Shown piece after piece: positions 13,048-25,935 of a stretch of DNA of 64,000 bases (position 1 is the stretch's first letter; every line of letters starts with the position of its first letter). Under the pieces are notes generated by a model. The model made no database searches. It had not been told where the DNA came from and saw nothing but the letters and a program-made list of their open reading frames with translations. The stretch lies in assembly GCA_013399305.1 (NCBI GenBank), contig VXAI01000028.1:6153086-6217085 (forward strand), in the 5' to 3' direction. The position numbers and the translations under genes are program-made. The stretch is from Rostratula benghalensis (Eukaryota > Chordata > Aves > Charadriiformes > Rostratulidae).

Positions 13048-13549
13048 TATTACCCCATTCCTACCCCTGCCCATCTCCTTTTTACATCACATTCACATTT
13101 TGCTTTTTGAACTAACTCCTGGTTTGTTCAGACAGAAAATGATGCTGCATTCCCAGTCCATACCCATGCAGCACTGGGAATGAGCCAAATTGCTGTTGGG
13201 AGCTGGGAGAAGGGGCAAGCAGCACTCATCCTGGGGATGCCTGCACCCTTGGGGTCCTCCTCACCATCTGGCCATGGGTCTCATTCCCATCACACACACC
13301 ACAGGGAAGGAGTATTTGGCAATGGAGTCACATGGAAAAGCTTATTTTTTCACTTCCTGGCCTATTTGCATTACCTGAGCTAATGGCTGGCGAGGAGGGG
13401 CTCTCCAGGGTACCCTGCGTGCTTGCAGAAAACCTGGCTTTGATTTCTCAAACATGCAAACCATCTGTCAACATTTCCAGCACAGGGAGCAGGGGGAGCA
13501 GGATGTCTCAGAGCCCTCCTCTGCTCTCCTGTCCTACCATGGCCCTCAG

Positions 13550-13625
13550 GAACGTTCACGTGTCCTTCCCGAGAGCAACGTCCGCGGTCGCCCCAGTGGT
13601 GCCACGTACAAGTGGTCGTGCAGCT
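13550..13625. other. Local CpG-dense, GC-rich patch
   Basis: About 65 percent GC over 13561-13620, with roughly eight or nine CpGs in 13550-13625 (for example CGTCCGCGGTCG), against an AT-rich, CpG-poor background. It lies within 13370-13830, where open frames of 97 to 132 codons overlap on both strands, a usual by-product of GC-rich, stop-poor DNA. It is too short for a classical CpG island. No promoter elements or known protein match were recognised. Confidence 0.5.
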
Positions 13626-14067
13626 GGACCAGCTCTTGCAGGGGAAACGTGCCCAAAGCTGGGAGATTTGCAGGACAGCTTGGCCAAACCCAGCAGCCCT
13701 CCTGCAGGCAGCCACTCCATACCAGTCTGACCAGTCCGCTCCAGACCCCTGTGGTACCACAGGCACCATCCCAGCACAGCTGCACTAAGATTAGAAACCC
13801 TGAGGAATTTTTTCTAATTAATAGCCATTTTTGCCCCATGGCTGGTTAACGTGGGAGGTAACTCTAATTCCTGCTGGTTTGCACTCCCAGGTCCTTTGTT
13901 CGTTTTCCTTTACACCTGTAAAGGAACGGTTTTCTCTCAAGTCCGTCCCTGAATAAATGACCTAATATCACCAGTTCTTGGACATTTTTGTGGCGGGGTT
14001 AGTAAGTCACAGCACTGGCTGTAGTTTTGTAGATGAAAGCTGAGTACATTAAATAGTGGGTAATGGG

Positions 14068-14157
14068 TTAACCCCTTGGTGTCAATAGGTTCCCAGCTGC
14101 AGTGACTTCCATTTGATAGAGTTGGGAAATCCTTGACATTTTGCACCAAGGGGTTAA
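14068..14157. repeat. TTAA-bounded fold-back element (possible piggyBac-type MITE)
   Basis: TTAACCCCTTGGTG at 14068-14081 is repeated as its exact reverse complement CACCAAGGGGTTAA at 14144-14157. With small gaps the complementarity continues inward (TCAA..GG..TTCCCA on both arms), giving imperfect arms of about 30 nt and a short central loop. The outer TTAA on each side with CCC-starting termini is the arrangement left by piggyBac-superfamily transposons, which duplicate TTAA. The core would be only about 82 bp with no coding capacity. The alternative is a conserved structured element unrelated to transposition. Confidence 0.5.
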
Positions 14158-17100
14158 TTTGAAAAGGGATGAGAGTTCAGTTTCAGTTACAGGCTTAGCT
14201 TTAATAATAAGGGAATGAAAAATTTAGGTTACCTGGAGACCAACCAGAGTGTAAAATTGTCCTTGAAGGTGCATTTCTATGTGAAGGTGAAAACAGGGAG
14301 GGGAGGGTGGTTGAACATCATAAAGCTGGAGGAACGGAGAGGAAATACAAAAACAAATGGGTACTTCAGGCTTGCTTTCTTCTTCCTTCCACATCCCTGG
14401 CAACATCTAAGGGGACAGTAAAGAAATTACACCAAGGGAGTGAAAAAGGATAGACACAACATGTGCATTTAATCTCCAAAACAATTGCAACTGAGAAGTG
14501 ATTTCCTTTAAAAAGGGCTTGGGCAAAGGAACCAGAGAATGTCACTGGAAACCCACAGAGAAACCACAGTGCAGTTCCTTCACTGCGACTTGTGGCAAGT
14601 TGTAGGAAGTAATCAGCAAGTCCTGAACTTTGTCAGGCAGGTTAACCTGGGGAAGGGGTGTTAGACTTAGCTCTTGAGGCACCCAAGTGGCACCAGCACC
14701 CTTCTTGGTCCCCTTCTGCCTCTGTCCTCTTGCCAGCGCTGGTTTCTTACGTTTTGAATAGGCATCTGCCACAGAAAGAAAAGTTTCTTCCTGAATGGTG
14801 AATATTGGCCAAAGTGCAGACAGATCACAGGCTCACAAAAAAAAAATATTTAAGTTCAGTGTATCTCCAAGGAGAGAGATACTAACCATGAAATTTCCAG
14901 CAGAGAGCTCTGTGCAGCCTCAATAACCACAGCCCAACCCCTCCTACCTGGATAACAAATCATTCAACCCAAGAAAGCCCTATTCTCACTGGCTTTCCAA
15001 CACATCAGAACATCATTAAGGCAGTCTCATTTACCAGCCTTCTCAAGCTCTTGCTGGAAAAGTACCACAACAACCTTCATAATGGTACAGTGAAAACTAA
15101 TAAATACATGCCTTTTTGTCCTGCAATGTGCAGGACACCAACTAGGTGTTAGTAAAGCAGCCAAAACATGCCCTGTAAAATCCCATCCCAAATTTAAAGG
15201 CCAAACAACGCAGTACAACTTTCAAATGCCACCTTTCATTTAATCCACACAGAATTAATACATGTTACAAATACACCCAAAGGGAGTCCCAGATAAGACT
15301 GGGGAGCCCACAGCATTTCTGGCTGCCACACTGAAAACTCACTGTAAGAGAACAGGGGAAGTGAAATCCTCACGCACATGAGGTGAGCTGTGCTGAAGGA
15401 TGCTCTCATTTGTGGGCGGGCTTGCCACATTTGAGAAATTCTGATTCCATTCACTAGATAATGCTAGGAAAATGTTATTGTTACCACAGATAAAGGAAAT
15501 GGTGATAGATGTGTTTTTAGAACGAGCACTTGGCTCTGTTTGGTTTGGAGTTTTTTCATTTTCTTGCAATTTTTTTTTTGGCATACTTCCATCCTCCATT
15601 GCTTCTCCTAACAGCACCCCATGCTACTCGCACAACAGATAAAGCCAAAGTCTGGCATATAATTAAGATGTTAAGAGGTAACTTCATCTGGACACATAAA
15701 CCTGAGCACCTGCCTATGAAAGCAGGTGCCAGAATCAATACGCTCAGGCAGCTTGGAAGCTTGTCCAAGAGTCTGATTTCACACGCTGTTGAGCAACCTT
15801 TTTCGTGTTGGAGCACAGAGGGCGGCTGCCCTATCTCCCGTAAGCACTTGCTTCCCAGAACCGACAATTTCTTTCATCCACACCGCACTAATGAACACTC
15901 TCCAGCCCAAAATGGGACAGATTCAAATACAAGACAAGCCGAGATATGTATCTAATTGCTCACACCGTCTTAATGCTAATGTTCCAGAGGGCTGTACTGC
16001 TCCTGTGTTGTCCAGCACTCTTCCCCTGTTGCTCAGCTACTAAAATGATGAGAATTAGAGACTATGGATGGAAATAAGCCATGGCTTGGTTTTTCAGGCT
16101 TAGCTCCTGTTGAACTCAATGGGAACAACAGGTGATTTGATACACAGATGGTTTCAGTTTCCATACACCAATTCGGGAAGCTCTCATTAGTCGTATGCTC
16201 ATTTGCACGATGAAAAGGAGCAATTTCGAACCCCTAGCTGCCCTTTTACCAGGAATAAAAGACAACAGTGATGCAGAAAACACACTGAGATTTCCCAAGT
16301 CACACAACAGTAATAATACTTGTCTTTCCCCGTGCCCCGCTCATTTTTGAGATGCTGATTTCTGATGTAATTCACAATACCAAAAAGCAAGAACATTGAT
16401 TTTTGCAGGACGCAACTAAACCCTGGTTCTAACACATGATCTCCAATCCATGTATTTTAAGGAAAGAAAAAAAGCAGATATCCACAGAGGCAACCAGTGT
16501 CCCAAGGCAGCATTAAAACATTTTAACATGAAAAAATACACTGGTGGACAGGGATGGTGACAAAAGGCAGAGTCCCACAAAGACCTTCTGACCTAAACAA
16601 GGAGGTATCATTAAGTAGAAGGCTCTCTCTCCTCGAATATATTGTTTGAAAAAAGGCTCATGTCAAATGTTAATTACAATGGAAAAGAATATAGGAAAGA
16701 TCATGAAAAAGTACAATAATGGCCAAAAAAGCTGTAGCATGCAAGACCTTTGAAGGCTCAGAAGTACAAAATATGTAAAAAGATCAAAAACTCGTGTTCC
16801 ACTTTGCTAGATCAGAAGATGAGGAGATAACTAACTCTTTTCAAATAATAAAGGGTTTTCTTCTTCTTCAACTTTTCCAAGCACATTCTTCTAAACCGTC
16901 TGTAAAACAAGAAAACAGAGAGGAAATAATCGAAAACTTAGGAAGAATAAGAACAAGCCATTTGGACAAAACCATTATGAGAAGACAGAAGAAACTATCA
17001 AAAGAAACTGAGGACTTTGAAAAAGTCCGTAGACATTTTTTCTTGGACTTACTTCTTTTTCTAAGACCAATCTCTTTAAAACAACAACAAAAATGTCACT

Positions 17101-20100
17101 AAAACTCTGTGTGAGTGCACAGTGACACTTCAGCTGTCAGCATGACATTAGAGAAAAATGTTAGTTTTTATAAAGAAAATACAATTATAAAGAAGAAAAT
17201 AGAACCAGGGTTTCCAATGCTGACCTAGCATTTTTTTGCTAAGACATGAGGCTAAAGCTGCTAGTCCAAAATCTTGCCTCCATTTTCTCAGACATTAATG
17301 TGACCCCTTAATAAGGCTTCCCCACAGACTCCTTTTAAAACTGTTTTAAAACTAAGTCTCAAGAAGACAAAATAACAGCATCTGATATTCTGGTATTCTT
17401 GTCCAGCTGGGCAAGCTCTTTTCCTGATTTAACTGCAGCAGACAGAACAGTATCATAGAATTTTACCCATTTCCCACAAAAATGCCTATTGCAGTCACAG
17501 CTCACTTTACCTACATGTTTTGGGTTTGGGTTTTTGTTGTCCACAACAACATTCTGGTCTGCAGTGATTTATAACAAAACAAAACCAACAAAAAAAACCA
17601 GCGGCAGGATGCAGTGTATCAAAAATTCACTTCATAGGTCTCCCAAAAAAATATATCCAGATTTCAGCCCTTGAAGAGGATGTCAGGGCCTATGCAACTC
17701 CATAGATCTTAATTGCTCTTGAAGACTTCCCTGCCAAGGGACATCTCTTTACCATTATGAGGTTTGGAAGCCAGCAAATTTTTGCTCTTACCAAACTCCC
17801 TGCCGGACCCCAGGACCTAATGAAATACAGAGAAAACAAACCGAGGGGTGGACCAGTATCTTGCTAAGTAAAAAATAATACATTTCTTCTAATTTTGGGG
17901 CTACAGTGAGCCAGCAGCATATAAAATGTCAAGCTTTATCACTGTAGTACAAAGATATTTCTTTGTCTCATATCCAGGAGAGCTCACGTGGACAATAAAT
18001 AGGAAGTTCTGCAATAACTGTTAAAGATCACTCATAAAACTGGAATGATTGGCTTTGATTGTCTGGAGCAATACATTTAGTGTCCCACTTGTTTGTTTAT
18101 TTCACATTTTATTAAAATTTATGTATTTTAATTCCTCACTTTATATGCAAAAGCTGCAGGAACGTGAAGTAACTAGCCAAGTTTTACACAGGTGGGGTCT
18201 TGCCTCCTCAAGTTTTTAGGCCAACTCTGAAGACCCTTATCTCTGACAGCAGCAGCTGATCATTGGCTGCAGGCTCTTGGGACAGTTCGCGGAGTGAGGG
18301 GTCTACCAAGAGCCATTTAGCAGCATTTAGGGGCTGCTCTACCTCTTTCCTACAAGCAGTAGCATATTCAAAAGAAAAGCACTTCCAGGTAACGGAATGG
18401 GGGGTGAAGATGAACAAGGAGGCTTTACCCAGAAGTTTTTTTTGTATCTTAACCAAGTTATCATGCAGAAAAATAACCCAGCATCATCTCCAATGGGTCT
18501 TTGGGCTTTTTTTGTGTGCCCCTATTGATGAAAAATTGCTGTAGGGTCAGCAAGGATACAAGCCAAGTGGTTTGGTGACTTAAATGGAGGCACAACTTCA
18601 GTTACACGGGTAGGAATGATGGCCCCAGTTCAGTAAAGCACTTAAATACATGCTTCACTTGAAATATAAATAGTCCTGATACAGAAGTTAAGGTTTTGCT
18701 TAAGGACTTTGTTGATGCGAATCCTGCAAGCTTAATTACACTTTGAAAAGAACTGTACGAGTCCTGGAGATGACCTTCACAATGTTTTTGAAAGTACCAA
18801 TATTTTAAACATAAAATGGAGAATTTTAGAGCCTAAGGGTATCTCTACAGAAATGCAGTTAGAACATCTCAAATGTGACTAATAATTTTGACATGCATCT
18901 CGGCTTCTATTGAAAACTTCTTATGGAGTCTGGGTTTAAAAGCAAAAGGTTATAAAGCGTAATCATATTTTTACTGACAAAACTATGAAAAGATGCCTCG
19001 TAGCCTAGCCTAGGCTTGCAGCCATTGATTAAACTCTGGGTATCACTGAAGGATACAGGAGAAGGTGGGAAAAGCTGGTAGCCTGGGGCTGTGGTCGTAA
19101 CTGCATGCTTACACTTGCATTTCTGTAGCTTTTAACTTGACAACATTTTAAATGGAGTGATTAATTGGCCTTTACTTTGTTATTTGCAATGTAGACATTT
19201 GATGCTGCAGGCCAGATAAACTAGCCAACATAAATTAGCCACCTTATTGGCAGGTTTATACCACCAGAGCATCTGGTCCTCCCTGAGTTAATCTGTACTG
19301 TAGACAGGAACCAAGTGCAAGTCTTCTTTTAAATTACCATGAAAAATACAAATATTCATATTTTTCACTCAAATTAACTCTGTCCAGTTATGTTTTTCTT
19401 AAAGACATTCTCCAAATGCAAAGTGACACAAAGCATGGGACTTTCCTCTGGGAGTCCTGTGCACTCAACACTTCCTACAGACCTGCATTTGCCATGCGGA
19501 GCGATGGAGTCTCGCTCACCAGGCTCTGTGCTGCTTGCCAGTGGAAAGCAAGGCTTTTTTTCAGGTAGAAAATCTGCAGAAAGTGGGTTTGTGCAGCAAA
19601 TAAAGCACCTTGCCATTGCTTGGCCTACCAGGTCCCTTCATAGAAGTGGCACACAGGAAATAATGTGCTGCAGTTACATAAAATTAATTTTTTTAAAGAA
19701 TTAGCATTGAAGAATTTCTATCATATTACACTGCAATGAGGCAGGAGCGGGAGCAGGCCAAGGGAAAAGGAGAGACAGAATATATTTTCTGATTTTGAAG
19801 TGAGATTTAGGGTCAAAGTTCCCAGACCACTGAGAACCAGCAGTGCCATGCCCAGTTTCTCCCTCTGAAGCTTTCACGTGGGACACAGCCAAGCGAAGTC
19901 ACCCATTGTCCATGAACATGTGCAGCAACATCCAACTCCAGTTACTCAGCTCACCATAGGAGGCCAGGAAGCACACAGCCTCCCCATGCTGATTCAGGAA
20001 GCACAAGCAAAGCCAACCGGCAGTGAAGAAAGAAGGGAAGGCAGGGCCCTTGGGGCAGGGGGACAAGAGGGGCACAGAACAGCCCTAGGAGAGATCAGAG

Positions 20101-20770
20101 GGGCGCAAGAGAGGCACAGGGCACAGTCAGGATCAGGAGGTCAGGTCCCTGTTGACGACAAAGCGTGGGTGAAGTTAGCACTCCTGTGCTGAAGTGCATG
20201 ACAGAGACTGAGAACAGCTGGGACATGGTGCAAAACCAGTTTGGGAATCGGGGGGGTTTGAGTGGAATGCTTAGCGCAGAAACCTGGCTCCCAATGAGAA
20301 GATACTCAGAGGCCCAAGTGAGACAGAGTCAGATACAGTCAGGCATTAAAGTCCACCCTGCTGACAATTGGGCTCCAGTGGTTCAGAAATTTTACCCTAA
20401 CTTTTGTTTTCACTGAAATGAATCAAAACAATAAAAATACTCTCAAAATTTCCATTCTAATAATTTCTTTCTTTTTTCTTCTTCCATATTTCCCCCCTTC
20501 CGATTAGAAATGCTTATTGTGGCGGGCTAGGCTCTAGTAACGAAACCCAATTATCTTTATACATCATATTAAACGTAAACCATCACTGTTCCTACGTTTT
20601 AGGTCACAAAATAGAAGTGTCACCAGTGTTGTTACTTTAGGTTTTAATAATCATTGCCTACAACATGAAATAGTTTAATTACCAAGACCTACTGGTAGTC
20701 AATGGCAACTCACATATAATGCTTCACACTCCTAACAAATGGCACACCAAACTTACCTTTCATTATGTGT

Positions 20771-20776
20771 TTTAAT
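20771..20776 (-). promoter_or_regulatory. KIF16B: Candidate KIF16B polyadenylation signal (ATTAAA)
   Basis: Minus-strand ATTAAA, the commonest variant of the poly(A) hexamer. About 20-50 nt downstream in the transcript comes GU-rich sequence (GTTTGGTGTG, then GAGTGTG), as expected for CstF binding. The other ATTAAA copies at 21291-21296 and 20643-20648 have weaker downstream context. This would give a 3' UTR of about 1.1 kb. Confidence 0.4.
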
Positions 20777-20855
20777 AACTGGAAGTTGTTTGATTCTGAT
20801 TTTTATACAACCAATTAACATGTACACATACTCAATTCCAGTCACAGTGTGTATA

Positions 20856-20870
20856 TTTTTTTTTTTTTTT
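20856..20870. repeat. T15 homopolymer in the putative KIF16B 3' UTR
   Basis: Reads as A15 in the KIF16B transcript. It is a likely internal-priming site that could mislead 3'-end mapping. Confidence 0.9.
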
Positions 20871-21870
20871 GGATCCGCAGCAATATAAAATGACTTCTAC
20901 TTGTATATACATGTGCAAATTTGAATGAGTCCTGAGTAATTTAGTCAAATCCTGTAAATTTTAACCAATGCAAATAAAATTCAGGTTTTACAGTGCTACG
21001 CTATTGCGAAGAAGATATTTTTCAAGAAAAGAAATATAGCACTTTCCATTAGCTTTATGCATAGCTATGAGCCCCTGTACAGTGCAGTGTCCACTTTCAG
21101 ACTGGGTAATTAGAAAATCTGAAAAGATGCTGACTGCATTCTTCAGTAACTATTGCTTCCTCTGCTTCTTAATTAATGGCAAGTCATTTGTTCTGCTTCA
21201 AAACAACCAAGTGTGGAAGACTTCTACGGAGTTTAAATTGTATTCTTTCTGCTGCATATAGTTTTGTAAACATTCAAGTTGCCCAGGCCCTTTAATTCTT
21301 CTGAGGAAAACTACACAATCTTACAGTTAAATAGTTAAAAAGTATGTCCAGGAGGGCAAAAAAAACCCCAAAACAACCAACAGTGGAGTATGAGCATTAC
21401 CTTGAACGCCACAGTATGCTATAAGAAAAAAGAAATGCTCTTCTAGGAATAACTTAGACAGAAACAGGCTGCTCAGGAACCCACTGTCAGCATGACACAT
21501 CGCCCCAGTAAACATGAGATGCTCTCGCAGTACCAGAACAAACTGGCTGATCAATGGGAAGTATGAACTCCTGCTAAGGAGTGGGTCCAAACCCACACAA
21601 GAGTCAAAACCTTTGTACAGTATTAACAGAGCGACTGACACAAGAATGTCTGTGTGCCCCACACCAGGCAAATGCAGGCACTAATACAAGAGCTGGTAAA
21701 GGACGCAGGCAAGCAGGGGTAGCGGTCTTTAACTGGAGTTGTTCGGATGCAACTTCCCAGCTGTGGAGGAAGATCGCTTATCTTCTTCCTCCTGTTTCTC
21801 TTGCACCACAAAAAAAGTGAAGGCACGACTCCAACAGTGCTCCTCTGGCAGAAGGCTCCTGGCCCCGAAG

Positions 21871-22029
21871 TCAGCTCGTCCCATGGCTGCTATAATCAAA
21901 AACGCCTTTCCTGAAGAAGGGTGAGAATTCGCAGATGGTGTGTTTTGACAGAGTCAGACCCACTTTATCGATGTGCAGTGGAGATGATGGAGATTTCAGC
22001 ATTGCCGAGAAAAAGCTCCTAAGGTATTT
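21871..22029 (-). CDS. KIF16B: KIF16B terminal coding exon with stop (PX C-terminus and tail)
   Basis: The last coding exon, 159 bp: 52 codons plus TGA at 21873-21871. It begins KYLRSFFSAMLKSP, contains KVGLTLSKHTICEFSPFF and ends GVFDYSSHGTS. This is the final PX helix and the short conserved C-terminal tail of KIF16B/SNX23; I recall the human protein ending almost identically, with a terminal Gly in place of Ser. The acceptor TTTCATTCCACAG is a good consensus and enters in phase 0, continuing the frame of the exon at 37464-37547. The protein is a plus-end-directed kinesin-3 family motor that moves and positions PI(3)P-rich early endosomes; the part coded here is cargo-membrane binding, not motor. 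Nothing is broken: no frameshift and no in-frame stop. Confidence 0.96.
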   Translation of the reverse strand, partial: KYLRSFFSAMLKSPSSPLHIDKVGLTLSKHTICEFSPFFRKGVFDYSSHGTS

Positions 22030-25000
22030 CTGTGGAATGAAATGCAAAATGTCATAAGGTTGACTTGATCAAATTGATTATGACCACTTTGAAAAATTAA
22101 CTGCACAGCGGTATTAAAAAAAAAAAAACAAAACCAAAAGAAAAAAGATCTCCATGGACTGTGAAAAGTCCTTCTAATAACCATTACCATTTAAATCCAT
22201 CCATAAAACAGGGCTACTGAAATTGCTGTATTAAAGCTCAGGAAAAGCAGAAAAGAGGTATTTTCCACTTTATTCCCCTGCCAAGTTTAGTAAGTGTTTT
22301 ATTCTGTGCTCGTGTGATGCTTCCTGGTTTATTCTGTAGTCATGCAATGCTTTCTGCTAATTGTGACCTGCTAATCCTGCCGTCTAGCATTACCAAACAC
22401 TACAGCAGGTGCAAACCTCCCATCCATTCTGCAGGAATTTCACTACATATGGGCACAAAAGGCCTTCCGAAATCTTCCGCTCATCAAGCCTCCCCAATCC
22501 TTGCATTGAAAAGGATTTGTTTTGATCAAGGCCATCTGCACAAAGATTGCATGACTTCCACATTATCTCAGAACCTATCCGCATCTTTTCACTGAGCTGC
22601 CCTCTTAATTTCTTGGGGGTTTTTTAAGTCTTACATAGGAAACATTCCCCTTCTCAAAAGTTAATATTCACCAACTGCTATGCAACTCACATCCATTTGT
22701 CCTTTGTGAAATTTAACAGATGTACATTAACACAAAGTTAGCTTTCACAAACCTGATGGGGTTTCCTTCACATATGGGCTGAATTATTATAATAACTTAG
22801 CACAATTTAATAAGTCATATTTATAACTTTTGAATGAAACACAGTAGGTAAAATGTTGACCAGACAGGTGCTAAAAAAATACTCAAATAATTGTCACTCA
22901 AAAAATTGTAAGGCAAATTTCATATGGAGCACAGCAATAAATTCCTTTGCTCTGCAACAGACTGACCACACCGAAAGATAACTTGAGAAATTATTCACAA
23001 ATCTTGGATGCAGTGGGAAATGCATCTGCAATGCAGAACAGCATCATTTGCTGAACACCACAAGGGTTTAGTTATTTGAATGCAGCAGCTTTTGGGTCAT
23101 GGAAGTGGTTCCTTGTTTGGGAATCTAGTCCTAGTTATTGACTCCCTTCTCTAGGAGAATTCCTCCATACAAACTGTTATCTATTTATGTGCCCTGGAAA
23201 CTACCTGTATTAATATTGCAGAAAGCAAGATAACAAAAAACAACAACAAGAAGAAGCAGCAGCTGGCACATAAGCTATTTTCTTGGCAGGACTGGTGAAT
23301 TTTCTTTCTTATTCAGATCTCCCACAGGTTGTATTAATGTTCATAAAAAAATTTCATTACAAAAATGCCTTTACGATTAATTCCAACAGACTAAGAGGTA
23401 ATTTAAAGTGAGCAACAGATGTCATATCAGCATTTGTCATAATTAGTTCACGAAGTAGGGACCTTTAAAAAAAAGTTCCAAACCCATAATGCCTAAAGGA
23501 TAAATACGGTAGAAAATCAAATATAAAACATGGCATCCTGTTAGAGTTTTAGCACTATACTGAAAAGTTACTGCAGTAATTCCAGTTTATGGCTACTGAA
23601 GGCTCAGAGGTACCCAGATATCTCACTGGAGACATTACAAGACTTATTGTGTTCACCTTGGTATGTATGGCCAGATAATTGACTGTCATGCCTTTCTTGT
23701 AGAGCCATTATTCATTGTTTTGGCATGGTAGCTCTAATGGCAGAGCAAAAAAATCCCTCTGCTATAAGTGTATAGTTATCTGACAGGGAACCACTAGGAA
23801 CAGCAGGAATACTTATCTTCCCAGATCTGTACACAGGAGTTGCTCAGTAAATATTACAGATTCTTTGAACATGAGAAAGGTCCTCGGGAAAATGGCAACA
23901 AGCAGACCCTATGAGACTACGATGGAATTCATTTTGTATGAAGGTTTCCAGCCATATGGCATGGCATTATGTGCTCTTCAACAACCACCTCTGAGCAAAT
24001 TAGCCCTCTTTAAAATCCTGTATCTGCATTTGCCCTTGTTTGCCATGCTGATGTGTTAGCATAGTACAGAGCTGATGTGCCCTTGACACAAAGAAGCTGC
24101 TGCTTCAATGAAATAAAGGCTGCCCAGGTATGCTGGCTAGGAGTTAAGTCCCATAGCGAGGGAAAGAGTGATTGATGGCAGAAATGTTTGTTCACACCAC
24201 AAGCATATGCCTTGATTAAAGAGCTGTGGCCAGGCAGTCAGAGGGAAGGTTGCTCACTCCTGTTGGTTGCAATGTGGATGACAAAGTGGCAGAAAGTGGT
24301 AGGAGGAAAGGGAGAGTGCTCCTTAGTGGTGTGTGGAAAGATGCATTCCAAATCCATATGGGACAGCGAGAGCATGAAAGGGGCAGAAGCACAGCAACAC
24401 CAAATGACAGAGATGACGGAAAGAAAACTTTCTTAGAGATTCCAAAGTGACTTGGTGTTTGTTGCAATCCAAGAAGCCACTGGAAACTGCTGGAGCATCA
24501 GCAAGGCTAGATGAAAGTTTGTCAGAACTCTGTGGGCAGGGGGAGAGTTGTTTCCAAAGCCTTTATATTGAATCCACTTCCAACAGCAGATATAATTTTT
24601 CTCTATTTACAGAATAAAGTTATTTGTGCTTAGTTAAAACTAGGTGAGAAGCACTCTGGTATCTTTTGATGTGCTCCATTACAAAAAGTCTCTTAGCAGA
24701 CACTGGCAAGTTAAGGGTGCCTTCACAGAAATATGTCCACATTTTATACAAATTAGTGCTGTGACTTCCTAGCAGCACTTCACTGACTGTATCTAAATCA
24801 CTGTCTGTAGTACGCAAAGCACTGCACTATAGGAATCCTACTTTTGCTGTTTGCATTATTACTGTGGCAAGATAAAACCAGATATCAGCCACAAATACTC
24901 CAAAAGGCTTAGGTTTATTACTCACTTTCATTTGTTAGCCTTTCAAAACTCTAGCCATTTGTTCTGGATTACTCAGACTGATAACCGGTGTTCTTCCAAA

Positions 25001-25918
25001 TGCACTCAGGAGTTCGCTGGAAAATATCCTAATTATAAATTTGTAAGTGTTTCAATATGAGGGCATGGGATGCTGGCACTGTAACAGGGTGCAAGACGGG
25101 TAAATTACACACCAATGTTGTTTGCTCAGTCTAAACACACATTCCGGAACACTTGTTCAGAGAACAGAAATACTCTTGGCGCATAAAAAAACTCTTAAGG
25201 ACTGAAAGTCAGGGTAAAAAAAAAAGTCCAAAATAGGAAAAGCAGTGGGTTTGCCCTCTTGGCATGCATTACAAACTCCATGGCGTTCACCTTAAAACTG
25301 ATGGCAGCTGGACTGGCAAGCTTTAACTTTGTGTTCCAAAGGTTTGCAAAGGAAACATGACTGGAGAAAGTGTTGTGAAGCCCAAAGGTTTTTCTTTACT
25401 TACTAGCTGGAGTAACTTTCTCTCCCTTTTAATTATGTGAATAGCAAAACGGCATCAGTTTTAAAAGCTTATTAAAAATCATTTTAATAGGGTTCACCTT
25501 TTTAGCATTAGGCCAGCATTCATCTTGTGCTCAATTCATCAACACAGCAAAGTCATTCTAATGATTTTTTGCACTACTTCATAATGTGGGGAGCTCATAA
25601 TTTTATACATTTTAATATAAATCCATAACTTAATTTAAAGTTATTAAAGTTATTACAATCAAAATGCTTTTTGGAATGTGAAAGTGTTCTTATCATCCTT
25701 GAAATTGTGGCATATTAAAGAGGAATTCAGTTCAATGACATTGTTCTCATAATCCATTACAAACAGCGACAGCCTCGGAGACCAATAGCAGAGCTTAGGA
25801 AGAATTGGATTTTTCATTAAATTTTGGTGTGTTTAAAAACTCATCAACTCTGGTACTTCCAGAATGTGAAGAAACTTTCAGCTTTCTCTCTCCTACTGCT
25901 GTGTCTAGCGATTTCCTC

Positions 25919-25935
25919 AAAAAAAAAAAAAAAAT
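25919..25935. repeat. A17 homopolymer
   Basis: Seventeen consecutive A residues in the last coding intron of KIF16B. Confidence 0.95.

Larger units (their letters stand above)
13048..20749. other. Intergenic region flanking the KIF16B 3' end
   Basis: No gene recognised. It contains a GC- and CpG-enriched patch (about 13370-13830), a TTAA-bounded fold-back (14068-14157) and a purine-rich, G-rich stretch at about 20030-20150. A minus-strand AATAAA exists near 18107-18112, far beyond the likely KIF16B 3' end. A charged plus-strand frame at 16794-17102 (102 codons) has no recognised family. Confidence 0.6.
20750..21870 (-). other. KIF16B: Putative KIF16B 3' UTR
   Basis: Sequence immediately after the KIF16B stop codon in the transcript direction. 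It is AT-rich with no further coding similarity. No AATAAA occurs on the minus strand between 21870 and about 20400, but ATTAAA occurs at 21296-21291, 20776-20771 and 20648-20643. I set the end near 20750 because the middle one has the best downstream context. A T15 tract on the plus strand (20856-20870) would be an A15 run inside the UTR and could cause internal priming in oligo-dT cDNA libraries. The boundary is an inference; transcript evidence is needed. Confidence 0.5.

Noticed and set aside
13332..13849. Overlapping 97-132 codon frames on both strands
   Set aside because: Both strands are open at once because the DNA is GC-rich and stop-poor. No product is recognisable.
15530..15955. 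141-codon plus-strand frame
   Set aside because: Low-complexity hydrophobic start, overlapped by open minus-strand frames; no recognised family.
16794..17102. 102-codon plus-strand frame, charged and helical-looking; considered as a MACROD2 3' exon
   Set aside because: No recognisable MACROD2 sequence and no acceptor/donor pair I trust.
17450..17490. ATCATAGAATTTTACCC, resembling a CR1 3' end
   Set aside because: Only the generic ATCATAGAAT is shared; the following bases do not match any CR1 block I recognise.
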